Positions 39,742 to 47,589 of a stretch of DNA of 64,000 nt are shown in pieces; the stretch's first letter is position 1; each line of letters begins with the position of its first letter. The notes below the pieces were generated by a model, which was not told the DNA's origin, ran no database searches, and worked only from the letters and a program-made list of their open reading frames with translations. The DNA comes from Oscillospiraceae bacterium. GTDB lineage: Bacteria > Bacillota > Clostridia > Oscillospirales > Oscillospiraceae. The stretch covers positions 1-64,000 of the forward strand of contig JAGAMC010000031.1 of the NCBI GenBank assembly GCA_017624915.1, written 5' to 3'. The position numbers and the translations under genes were made by a program.

Positions 39742-41526
39742 ATGGATAACATTCAGAATTTCAAGCGTACCAACTACTGCGGCGAGTTCCGCATGGCCCA
39801 TGTGGGCCAGACCGCCAGCGTGTGCGGCTGGGTCCAGCGTCAGCGGGATCTGGGCGGTCTGATCTTCGTTGATCTGCGCGACCGCACGGGTCTGGTGCAG
39901 CTGTCCTTTGACGACAGCACCGCCAAGGACATCTTCGACAAGGCCTCCACCCTGCGCGGCGAGTACGTCATCGCCGCCACCGGCACCGTCCGGGAGCGCG
40001 AGGCCAAGACCGACAAGATCCCCACCGGCGACGTGGAGATCTACGTCTCCGAGCTGCGCCTGCTGGCCAAGGCGGAGACGCCTCCCTTTGAAATTGTGGA
40101 GAACTCCAACGCCAACGACGTGCTGCGGCTGACCTACCGCTATCTGGACCTGCGCCGTCCCGACATGCAGCACGCCATCGCCACCCGCCACAAGATCACC
40201 AAGATCGCCCGGGACTACTTTGACGAGCAGGGCTTCCTTGAGATCGAGACTCCCATCCTGACCAAGTCCACTCCCGAGGGTGCCCGTGACTATCTGGTCC
40301 CCTCCCGCGTCCATCCCGGCAAGTTCTACGCTCTGCCCCAGTCCCCCCAGCAGTACAAGCAGCTGCTGATGCTGTCCGGCTTTGACCGCTACTTCCAGAT
40401 CGCCCGCTGCTTCCGTGACGAGGATCTGCGCGCGGACCGTCAGCCCGAATTCACCCAGATCGACCTTGAGATGTCCTTTATCAACGAGGACGACATTATG
40501 GGCATTCAGGAGGGCTTTATGAAGCGGGTGTTCAAGGAAGTGCTGGATGTGGACGTCCAGACTCCCTTCCTGCGTATGCCCTACCGGGAGGCTATGGACC
40601 GCTTCGGTTCCGATAAGCCCGACATGCGCTTTGGCTTTGAGCTGAAGGACATTTCCGACATCGTGAAGGACTGCGGCTTTGGCGTGTTCTCCGGCCCTGT
40701 GGCCGAGGGCGGCAGTGTGCGTCTGATCAACATTGAGGGCGGCGCCGCCGCCTTCCCCCGCAAGAAGATCGACAAGCTGGTGGATTTCGTCAAGACCTAC
40801 CGGGCCAAGGGTCTGGCCTGGGCCCGCCTCATTGACGGCGGTGTGACCAGCTCCTACGCCAAGTTCCTCACCGATGAGGAAAACGCCGCCATTCTCCAGC
40901 GTGCCGGCGCCAAGGACGGCGACCTGGTGCTCATCGTGGGCGACGCGAAGAACGACGTGGTCTTTGCCTCTCTGGGCGCTCTGCGCTGCGAGGTGGCCAA
41001 GCAGATGGACATCATCGATCCCATGGACTTCAAGTTCCTGTGGGTCACCGAGTTCCCCATGTTCGAGTACTCCGAGGAGGAGGGCCGCTATCAGGCCATG
41101 CACCACCCCTTCACCGCCCCCATGGTGGAGGATGAGGACAAGATCCTCTCCGATAAGGCCAACTGCCGCGCCCGTGCCTACGACATCGTGCTCAACGGCA
41201 CCGAGCTGGGCGGCGGCTCCATCCGTATCAACACCCCCGAGATGCAGCAGAAGGCTTTCCAGGCTCTGGGCATCAGCGATGAGGACATTGAGGAGCGCTT
41301 TGGCCATCTGGTCAACGCCTTCAAGTACGGCGCACCTCCCCACGGCGGCCTTGCCTACGGTCTGGACCGTCTGTGCATGCTCATGGCGGGCGCCACCTCC
41401 ATCCGCGACGTGATCGCCTTCCCCAAGGTGCAGAACGCCTCCGACCTGATGATGGCCTGCCCCGATGTGGTGGACCAGAAACAATTGGATGATCTGTGTA
41501 TCGCCTGCACCAAAACCGAAGAATAA
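39742..41526 (+). CDS. aspS: Aspartyl-tRNA synthetase
   Basis: Charges tRNA-Asp. The 594-residue bacterial-type enzyme has an N-terminal OB fold (VCGWVQRQRDLGGLIFVDLR), motif 2 (RCFRDEDLRADRQPEFTQID), a GAD insertion and motif 3 (GAPPHGGLAYGLDRLCML). ATG 39742 follows TTGGAG by 9 bases; the in-frame TTG at 39727 contains that site. It is the last gene of the unit headed by the Asp-type T-box. Confidence 0.97.
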   Translation: MDNIQNFKRTNYCGEFRMAHVGQTASVCGWVQRQRDLGGLIFVDLRDRTGLVQLSFDDSTAKDIFDKASTLRGEYVIAATGTVREREAKTDKIPTGDVEIYVSELRLLAKAETPPFEIVENSNANDVLRLTYRYLDLRRPDMQHAIATRHKITKIARDYFDEQGFLEIETPILTKSTPEGARDYLVPSRVHPGKFYALPQSPQQYKQLLMLSGFDRYFQIARCFRDEDLRADRQPEFTQIDLEMSFINEDDIMGIQEGFMKRVFKEVLDVDVQTPFLRMPYREAMDRFGSDKPDMRFGFELKDISDIVKDCGFGVFSGPVAEGGSVRLINIEGGAAAFPRKKIDKLVDFVKTYRAKGLAWARLIDGGVTSSYAKFLTDEENAAILQRAGAKDGDLVLIVGDAKNDVVFASLGALRCEVAKQMDIIDPMDFKFLWVTEFPMFEYSEEEGRYQAMHHPFTAPMVEDEDKILSDKANCRARAYDIVLNGTELGGGSIRINTPEMQQKAFQALGISDEDIEERFGHLVNAFKYGAPPHGGLAYGLDRLCMLMAGATSIRDVIAFPKVQNASDLMMACPDVVDQKQLDDLCIACTKTEE

Positions 41527-41532
41527 CAAAAG

Positions 41533-41568
41533 AAAAGCAGCGCACCCCTTGGGTGCGCTGCTTTTTTG
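41533..41568. terminator. Bidirectional terminator between aspS and ricT
   Basis: AAAAGCAGCGCACCC / GGGTGCGCTGCTTTT with a CTT loop and T-tracts on both strands. Confidence 0.92.
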
Positions 41569-41570
41569 TC

Positions 41571-42773
41571 TTATTCCTGTGCGGGAGCAGAGCCCTGTCC
41601 TGCGCCGGGCCGTCTGTGACGGCGGCGGTGACGGTTGCGGTTGGGCTTCTTGTCCCCCTCCGCCTTCTGTTCCGGGGCGGGCTGTGGCTTTTTCTCCTCC
41701 TGCTTGGGGGCGGCGGGCTTTTCGCCCTCCGGCTTGGGGCCGTTGCCCCGGCCGCGGCGACGGCGGTTGCGGCTGCCGCGCTCCTCCTGCTCAGGCTGTT
41801 GGGACTGCTTAGGCTGCTCGTGGTTCAGGGCCTGGGCAATGGCCGCGGACAGGCGGCTTTCCGGCTGGGCGGGCTTGTTCTCTTCCGCCTCTTCCTCCGG
41901 TTTTCTCAGCTTTGCAAGCTCCTCCGGGGCGGGGGGCACATAGCCCTCGGGCCGCTTCCCCTTGCCGCTGCGCACCACGCACACCTCGCAGTTGTGGTAG
42001 CAATGGGGGGTCTCCGGGTCGTCATCCAGCCGCACATTCACCTTCTGACGCAGCAGGTTCACGCCCGACACGGTGCCGACGCCGTCCGGCGTCTCCACAA
42101 AGGAGTCCATTTTGGGTGCGCTTTTCACCAGATCCTCATAGGCCTCCTGCTCGTATTTCAGACAGCACATCAGTCTTCCGCAGGTACCGGAGATCTTGGT
42201 GGGGTTGAGGGACAGGTTCTGGGTCTTGGCCATTTTGATGGAGACGGGCTGGAACTCGTCCAGGAACTGGGAGCAGCAGAATGGCCGCCCGCAGATGCCC
42301 AGACCGCCAAGCATCTTGGCCTCGTCCCGCACGCCGATCTGCCGCAGCTCGATGCGTGCGTGGATGGCGCTGGCCAGATCCTTCACCAACGCGCGGAAGT
42401 CCACCCGCCCTTCAGAGGTGAAGAAGAACAGCACCTTATTGCCTTCAAAGCTGTACTCGGCCTCCACCAGCTTCATGTCGAGTCCGTGCTCGGCGATCTT
42501 CTCCTGACAGATGGCAAAGGCCTTGGCTTCCTTCTCCTTGTTGCGCTCGGCGGTCTTATAGTCCTCGTCTGTGGCCATGCGGATCACGGGGCGCAGGGGG
42601 GCGAGCAGTTCCATCTCGTCCACCATGCGGTTGCCCTCCACACACTCGCCCAGCTCGACGCCGCGGCTGGTCTCCACCACCACGCCCTGTCCGGGCGCGA
42701 AGGTCAGTCCGTTTGGAGAGAAATAATACTGTTTTCCGCCGCTTTTGAAGCGGACAGCAATGATTTCAGTCAT
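41571..42773 (-). CDS. ricT: RicT (YaaT, PSP1-domain) protein with long basic tail
   Basis: A 400-residue member of the PSP1 family. The core (residues 1-275) carries the conserved cysteine motifs LGICGRPFCCSQFL and GTCGRLMCCLKYE, which bind Fe-S clusters in the B. subtilis RicAFT complex that helps RNase Y mature mRNAs. The last ~120 residues are a low-complexity Pro/Glu/Gln and then Arg/Lys-rich tail (RNRRRRGRGNGPKPEG, RNRHRRRHRRPGAG), absent from the ~275-residue B. subtilis protein and likely RNA-binding. It lies next to holB and darA as in Bacillus. Confidence 0.9.
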   Translation of the reverse strand: MTEIIAVRFKSGGKQYYFSPNGLTFAPGQGVVVETSRGVELGECVEGNRMVDEMELLAPLRPVIRMATDEDYKTAERNKEKEAKAFAICQEKIAEHGLDMKLVEAEYSFEGNKVLFFFTSEGRVDFRALVKDLASAIHARIELRQIGVRDEAKMLGGLGICGRPFCCSQFLDEFQPVSIKMAKTQNLSLNPTKISGTCGRLMCCLKYEQEAYEDLVKSAPKMDSFVETPDGVGTVSGVNLLRQKVNVRLDDDPETPHCYHNCEVCVVRSGKGKRPEGYVPPAPEELAKLRKPEEEAEENKPAQPESRLSAAIAQALNHEQPKQSQQPEQEERGSRNRRRRGRGNGPKPEGEKPAAPKQEEKKPQPAPEQKAEGDKKPNRNRHRRRHRRPGAGQGSAPAQE

Positions 42774-42804
42774 AGTAAAAGCCTCCGGGGTTCGTGATTA
42801 TGGT

Positions 42805-43731
42805 TCAGGGCATGCCTGCCTGCGCACACAGCCAGCCGGTCAGATGGCCCAAGCCCATATTGTACGGCTTGGTCCGGCTCAGCTCCTGCGTCAGCTCCAC
42901 CGCCCGCAGGACTCGCCGTGGGTCCGGGTGACCGGGCAGCTGACCGCACAGAAAGACGCGCATGCGCTCCAGCAGATCAAAAAACTGCTGGCGGTCCCAT
43001 TTTTCCATCGGGATACACAGAGTCATCATGGCCTGCTCGTCCCCTGCAAGCCAGTATTCCGCCAGCTGCCGCGCCTGTCGGTCCAGCTCTGCGCTGTCCT
43101 TCCGGCCGCCGTTGAGGATGTCCACCGCCCGGCCCAGCACTCCCTGACAGTCCAGGGCCGCCTGCCGGCGCAGATCGGGCGCCTGCTGGGGAAAGTTTTG
43201 GGCAAGCCACTGCTCTGCTTCCGGAACGGACACAGGGCCCAGGGCCAGCTCCTCACACCGGGAGCGCACGGTGATCAAAAGGCTGCCGGGATTTTCCACA
43301 AGCAGGAGAAATGCCGCGTACGCCGGCCCCTCTTCCAGCAGCTTGAGCATGGCGTTCTGGGCGTTCTCATTCAGGCTGTCCGCATCCTCGATAATATATA
43401 CCTTGCGGGCTGCCTCGTTGGGGCGGATAAAGGCGTCTGAGCGCATTTGCCTGACCTGATCCACAAGGATCTCCTTGTGGTCTGCCTCCCGGGACACCGT
43501 GATGATGTCCGGGTGGATGCCGGCGGCGGCCTTCTTACAACCGGGACACAGGCCGCAGGGCCTCGTCCCGCCGTCAGAGCACACCATGGCCCGGGCCAGA
43601 ATGGCGGCGAGGGTATGCCGTCCGCTGCCCGCGGGGCCGGACAGGATATACGCGTGAGCCAGACCGGCACTCAGGCGGGGCGCAAGCCGCTGTTTGAGCT
43701 GGCTGTTGCCCGCAAAGGTGGTCAGCGGCAT
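42805..43731 (-). CDS. holB: DNA polymerase III delta-prime subunit
   Basis: A 308-residue clamp-loader AAA+ subunit. It has the P-loop-like GPAGSGRHTLA, a zinc-binding cluster (CGLCPGCKKA with a preceding Cys), VYIIEDADSLNENAQNAML and the sensor-1 region. It loads the DnaN clamp whose gene is 6 kb away. It sits between darA (3 bp) and ricT in a minus-strand operon. Confidence 0.92.
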   Translation of the reverse strand: MPLTTFAGNSQLKQRLAPRLSAGLAHAYILSGPAGSGRHTLAAILARAMVCSDGGTRPCGLCPGCKKAAAGIHPDIITVSREADHKEILVDQVRQMRSDAFIRPNEAARKVYIIEDADSLNENAQNAMLKLLEEGPAYAAFLLLVENPGSLLITVRSRCEELALGPVSVPEAEQWLAQNFPQQAPDLRRQAALDCQGVLGRAVDILNGGRKDSAELDRQARQLAEYWLAGDEQAMMTLCIPMEKWDRQQFFDLLERMRVFLCGQLPGHPDPRRVLRAVELTQELSRTKPYNMGLGHLTGWLCAQAGMP

Positions 43732-43734
43732 GGC

Positions 43735-44058
43735 TTACACCCTCTGGAACTGCTCCACATCCACCACGAAGATGGTGGCGCCGCCCACATTGACCTCTAC
43801 CGGCATACCGATGGGGAAGTCGCGGCTGACGCCGGACGCGGTGGAGATCATCTGCTTGCGGCTATGGGAGTGCTCCTTGATGATGTCAATGACAGCAGAC
43901 ACCTTTTCCTCGTCCACACCCACCAGGATCGTGGTGTTCTTGCCCATGAGGAAGCCGCCTGTGGTGGCCAGACGGGTGCTGGAAAATCCGTTTCTGGTCA
44001 GGGATCGGGTCACGGTACCGGCGTCGTCGCTGTTGATGATGGCAATGATCAGCTTCAT
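43735..44058 (-). CDS. darA: Cyclic-di-AMP receptor DarA/PstA
   Basis: A 107-residue PII-like protein (DUF970, YaaQ). It begins MKLIIAIINSDDAGTVTRSL and has the ligand loop LATTGGFLMGKNTTILVGV. It binds c-di-AMP as a trimer; the downstream partner is not known. The ATG at 44058 follows GGAGTG; the reading frame open upstream is not conserved. Confidence 0.92.
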   Translation of the reverse strand: MKLIIAIINSDDAGTVTRSLTRNGFSSTRLATTGGFLMGKNTTILVGVDEEKVSAVIDIIKEHSHSRKQMISTASGVSRDFPIGMPVEVNVGGATIFVVDVEQFQRV

Positions 44059-44188
44059 AAAAAACACTCCTTGTCGGCTCTGCTCTGAACAATGGATCCA
44101 ATGTGTATGCAAAGATCCACGATATAATATTATACCTCATTTTTTTCAAATAGAAAAGAATTTTTTTCTTTCGCCGGGCGGGGCATAA

Positions 44189-44226
44189 AAAACACAGCGG
44201 AAGGCTTCTTCCGCTGTGTTTTTTAC
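44189..44226 (-). terminator. Terminator after khpB
   Basis: AACACAGCGGAAG / CTTCCGCTGTGTT stem, A- and T-tracts on either side. Confidence 0.9.
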
Positions 44227-44227
44227 C

Positions 44228-45028
44228 TTATCTGTGCTCGCCGGGAGCGTAGGCCACCACCGTGCGGCGGTTGGGCTCGGTACCGATGGAATAGGTGGTC
44301 ACATCGGGGCAGTCCTGCAGGGCACTGTGGATCACATGGCGCTCGTAGGCATTCATAGCCTCCAGCGTGACATTCTTGCGGTACTTGACCACCTTGCCGG
44401 CCACCTTCCGGGCCAAATGCTGCAGAGCCTCCTCCCGCTTGGCGCGGTATCCCTCGGCATCGATGTGGATGCGCACCCGTCTGGACTGGCTGCGGTTGAC
44501 GGCGTAGTTGGTCAGCTGCTGGATGGCGTCCAGGGTCTCGCCCCGGCGGCCGATAATGGCGCCCAGACCCTGTCCCTGCAGCACGACTTTGTAGCCGCCC
44601 TCGGAACTGACAGAGATCTCGGGCACGGCGTCCACCTGCATCTGGGCCAGCAGGCCCGTAAGGAATTCGCGGATGTGTTCTGCCCGTGCGTCATCGGCAG
44701 GGGCAGGGGCGGCAGCGGGCTCCTCCTTGGCGATGATGATCTCATCATCCTGCTGAAGCTGGGCCTGCTGCTTGTTTTCAGCCTTCTTTTCCTGGGCCTT
44801 GGGTTCGGGCCTGGCCTCTTTCTTAATGGGGGCGGGGGTCTCGTCCTCTCCCTCCACCTCGTAGCTTACGCGAACTCTGGCCGGATTGCTGCCGAAGCCC
44901 AGAAAGCCGGACTTGGCGCGCTCCAGCACCTCCACGGAGACATCGTCCCGCTCCAGATCCAGCTGGATCAGGGCTGCGGCAATGGCATCCTCCTCAGAGC
45001 GTCCCGTGGTCTCGATCCATTTGCGCAT
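44228..45028 (-). CDS. khpB: RNA-binding protein KhpB (Jag/EloR)
   Basis: A 266-residue protein with, in order, a Jag-N domain (EEDAIAAALIQLDLERDDVS, GFLGFG), an acidic Ala/Glu/Pro linker (~70-120), a KH-II domain with GAIIGRRGETLDAIQ, and an R3H domain (PNRRTVVAYAPGE end). It acts with KhpA on mRNAs and envelope elongation. It follows yidC by 2 bp, as in most Firmicutes. Confidence 0.94.
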   Translation of the reverse strand: MRKWIETTGRSEEDAIAAALIQLDLERDDVSVEVLERAKSGFLGFGSNPARVRVSYEVEGEDETPAPIKKEARPEPKAQEKKAENKQQAQLQQDDEIIIAKEEPAAAPAPADDARAEHIREFLTGLLAQMQVDAVPEISVSSEGGYKVVLQGQGLGAIIGRRGETLDAIQQLTNYAVNRSQSRRVRIHIDAEGYRAKREEALQHLARKVAGKVVKYRKNVTLEAMNAYERHVIHSALQDCPDVTTYSIGTEPNRRTVVAYAPGEHR

Positions 45029-45030
45029 GA

Positions 45031-46317
45031 TCAGACACTCTCCTTATTCTCGTCTGCGCTCTGGGCACAGTCACTTTTTTTGTTCAGCGCGGTCAGATCC
45101 ACCTTTTCGGTGATCTGGGCCTTTTCCGCCTTTTTACCCTTTTTCCCCTTGGTGTCTTCGGGCTTGGCCAGGTCGGGGTCGCTGTACTCAGTCACACCGC
45201 CAAAGCGGTCGGGGATATAGGCACGGCCGCGGGCATGGGCTCGCAGACCCTCCCGGCTGTCGTCCTTGTTGACGCCCTCCGGCTGGTCGTCGGGCTGCTT
45301 CTTGATGCCCTTTTTCCGGTTCTGCTTTTCTTCCTCAGCGCGGCGGGCACGCTCCAGACGGGCCTGCTCCTTGCGCTGTTTCTCCTCTTCCTTCTCCAGG
45401 CGCTCGCGCTCCTCGGCGGCCTTGCGGGCGGCCTCGTAGTCCTTGCGCAGCAGGCGGGAGGCAAGAACCTCCTGCGCCATGGAGAACACGCTGTTGGCGA
45501 TCCAGTAGATACACATGGCAACGGGCATGGAGAAGCCGATCCACAGGGACATGAGGGGCATCAACCACATCATGGTCCTGTTGGTGCTGTTGTTCTGCTG
45601 GCTCTGTCCGCTCATTTTATTGGTGAGCATTGAGACCTTGCTCATGACCACGCTCAGGCCGGTGGAGAACATGACCAGCAGGAACGCACCGATCACGGGC
45701 CAGGAGGGGTTCTGCCAGATCTTCCATGTGGGCATCATAGCCATGTCGATACCCAGGAAACGGAAGTTCATGGTGAACACGTCCACGGTCCCTGCCAGAC
45801 TGGCCACCGTCTCATCCGTAATGAGGGAGGCCAGATACAGCTGCTCGTAGCCGCGGCTTACAAACTCGGTGGCCGCTTCACGGATCCAGCCGTTTTCCAG
45901 CGCCACAGTGCTCCAGTTGACGGCATCGGCCACCACCTGGATCTGCTCGGCAGAAAGGCCCATGAGGTACTTCAGGGGCTCGCGGATGATAGCATAAAGG
46001 GGCAGCAGGATCAGGATAGGAAGAAAAGACCACAGGCAGCCGCCCATGGGGTTTACCTTCTCCCGCTCGTACAGCTTCTGCATTTCCAGATTATAGCGCT
46101 GCTGGTCCTTGCCGTACTGCTTTTTCAGCTGATCCAGCTTGCCGGAGAGCATACTCATCTGGATCATGCTCTTTTTTCCCTTCATGCTCAGGGGGAACAG
46201 CACCACCTTGACCACCAGGGCAAACAGGATGATGGCGATGGCATAGCTCTGGGACAGCTGATAGAATATGTTCAGCAGCCAGGAAAAAGGGGATACGATG
46301 TAATACATCAGATCCAT
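45031..46317 (-). CDS. yidC: Membrane protein insertase YidC/OxaI
   Basis: A 428-residue insertase. It has the conserved first membrane segment, the positive loop (LFPLSMKGKKSMIQMSMLSG), the PILILLPLYAIIREPL segment and the C-terminal helices (MPVAMCIYWIANSVFSMAQE). A highly charged coiled tail of about 130 residues follows, longer than in most homologues and suited to ribosome docking. The N-terminus has no lipobox. ATG 46317 follows GGAGGCG. Part of the rpmH-rnpA-yidD-yidC-khpB operon. Confidence 0.94.
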   Translation of the reverse strand: MDLMYYIVSPFSWLLNIFYQLSQSYAIAIILFALVVKVVLFPLSMKGKKSMIQMSMLSGKLDQLKKQYGKDQQRYNLEMQKLYEREKVNPMGGCLWSFLPILILLPLYAIIREPLKYLMGLSAEQIQVVADAVNWSTVALENGWIREAATEFVSRGYEQLYLASLITDETVASLAGTVDVFTMNFRFLGIDMAMMPTWKIWQNPSWPVIGAFLLVMFSTGLSVVMSKVSMLTNKMSGQSQQNNSTNRTMMWLMPLMSLWIGFSMPVAMCIYWIANSVFSMAQEVLASRLLRKDYEAARKAAEERERLEKEEEKQRKEQARLERARRAEEEKQNRKKGIKKQPDDQPEGVNKDDSREGLRAHARGRAYIPDRFGGVTEYSDPDLAKPEDTKGKKGKKAEKAQITEKVDLTALNKKSDCAQSADENKESV

Positions 46318-46370
46318 TTTGCGCCTCCATATGAAATTCATTTGTTTCCGCCCCGGGGGACGGACCATTG

Positions 46371-46589
46371 TTACGGCACAGGGTCGTACTCAATGGATTT
46401 TTGCCGGTGGAATGGATGGCATCGGAGCAATCTGCGCACAGCCAGCCAGCCGCCCTTGGCTGCGCCGTACTTTTCCACCGCTTCCAGCGCGTACTGGGAG
46501 CAGGAGGGAATGAACCGGCAGCAGGGCGGACGGTTGGGAGAGATGTTTTTCCGGTAGAACCGGATCAGCCACAGAAAAACAGCCTTCAT
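46371..46589 (-). CDS. yidD: Membrane protein insertion efficiency factor
   Basis: A 72-residue protein with the family signature [20 protein letters not shown] followed by [20 protein letters not shown]. Its ATG overlaps the rnpA stop (ATGA), so the two are translationally coupled. Confidence 0.95.
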   Translation of the reverse strand: MKAVFLWLIRFYRKNISPNRPPCCRFIPSCSQYALEAVEKYGAAKGGWLAVRRLLRCHPFHRQKSIEYDPVP

Positions 46590-46939
46590 CAGACGTTTCC
46601 CTTTTCTTCCAGCAGGCCAAGCTTTCCGCACAGCTTGATAAAGCTGCGCTCCAGCTCGTCATACCGGGAATAGACGGCCTTTACCCGGGCCACCACAACG
46701 ATGTCCCAGCCGGGGGCAAGTCTGTGCTCGTTGGTGCGGTAGATCTCCCGCAGGCGGCGGCGCACACGGTTGCGCACAACGGCGTGCCCCAGCTTTACCC
46801 CCGTGGTCAGACCCAGACGGCTGACCTGCCGGTGGTTTTTGCGGCAGTAAACTGCAATAAAGGGGCTTGCGGCACAGTTGCCCTTGTTGTACAGACGGCG
46901 AAACTCGTGATTCTGTTTGAGAGAAACCGTGTGCTTCAT
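46589..46939 (-). CDS. rnpA: Ribonuclease P protein component
   Basis: A 116-residue basic protein that assists RNase P RNA in 5' processing of tRNA. The hallmark [16 protein letters not shown] is present. It lies ~100 bp after rpmH; that gap carries a GTAG palindrome. Confidence 0.95.
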   Translation of the reverse strand: MKHTVSLKQNHEFRRLYNKGNCAASPFIAVYCRKNHRQVSRLGLTTGVKLGHAVVRNRVRRRLREIYRTNEHRLAPGWDIVVVARVKAVYSRYDELERSFIKLCGKLGLLEEKGNV

Positions 46940-46980
46940 CCGTCCGTCACACTCCCAAAATGCTTTGAATGCTCACGCAG

Positions 46981-47010
46981 GGGCGGGGGATTTCCATCCC
47001 ACGCCCCTAC
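46981..47010 (-). repeat. GTAG palindrome between rpmH and rnpA
   Basis: On the minus strand: GTAG, then GGGCGTGGGA (47006-46997) pairing with TCCCCCGCCC (46990-46981) with one mismatch, loop TGGAAA. Same GTAG-plus-hairpin plan as the REPs in the RAYT gene, different loop. Confidence 0.65.
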
Positions 47011-47042
47011 TTTAAATCGATGTCATCGCTGATGGCGCCACC

Positions 47043-47177
47043 TTAGTGGGTCAGGCGCGCGCGGCCCTTGGCGCGGCGGCGGGCCAGAACCTTCCGGCCG
47101 TTGCGAGTGGCCATGCGCTTGCGGAAGCCGTGCTCCTTGGAGCGCTGACGCTTTTTGGGCTGATAGGTACGAAGCAT
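47043..47177 (-). CDS. rpmH: 50S ribosomal protein L34
   Basis: A 44-residue basic protein, [20 protein letters not shown] followed by [26 protein letters not shown] precedes the ATG. First gene of the leftward origin operon. Confidence 0.97.
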   Translation of the reverse strand: MLRTYQPKKRQRSKEHGFRKRMATRNGRKVLARRRAKGRARLTH

Positions 47178-47289
47178 GCGGGACACCTCCTGTACAAAAC
47201 TCGAGCGGCCCTTGGGCAGCTCACCACAACAGCCGGACAGGCCGACTGCGGTCGTCAAATAAGCTATGCCTGAACATAGCGTGCCACTC

Positions 47290-47319
47290 ATTATAGACCA
47301 TAAAATCTTATTCTGTCAA
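47290..47319 (-). promoter_or_regulatory. Promoter of the rpmH operon
   Basis: On the minus strand TTGACA (47314-47319), 18 bp, TATAAT (47290-47295): near-consensus. Confidence 0.85.
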
Positions 47320-47444
47320 CCAAAAATTTTAAGGAAAATGACAGGTTTTTCCCCCGTTTTCTTTTTTTCACAACATCTTGTGTCTCCGGTCTTTTTCCTC
47401 CCCAATACAGCATACATTTATATATAAAAATATGGCTAAACTCC

Positions 47445-47473
47445 TTGCCGCCATTGTGTTTTTTTGGTATAAT
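47445..47473 (+). promoter_or_regulatory. Promoter of dnaA
   Basis: TTGCCG (47445-47450), 17 bp, TATAAT (47468-47473). Confidence 0.75.
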
Positions 47474-47505
47474 AAATCAGATGCATTTTGTCTTTTTTCT
47501 GCCCG

Positions 47506-47514
47506 TTTTCCACA
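47506..47514 (+). promoter_or_regulatory. DnaA box in the dnaA leader
   Basis: TTTTCCACA, one mismatch from TTATCCACA, ~25 bp after the predicted start of transcription; a likely autoregulatory site. Confidence 0.6.
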
Positions 47515-47589
47515 TGCGGCAACCGGGCGTTTTTTCCTTTCTTCCCCCTGTTTTTCCGGGGAGACCATAACTTCGGGAGGTATGTTTTC

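Larger units (their letters stand above)
47178..47589. other. rpmH-dnaA intergenic region
   Basis: This 412 bp divergent region carries the rpmH promoter and its ~105-base leader, an AT-rich stretch (47290-47480), the dnaA promoter and a DnaA box. I see no open frame with a ribosome site and no other repeat in it. Confidence 0.7.
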
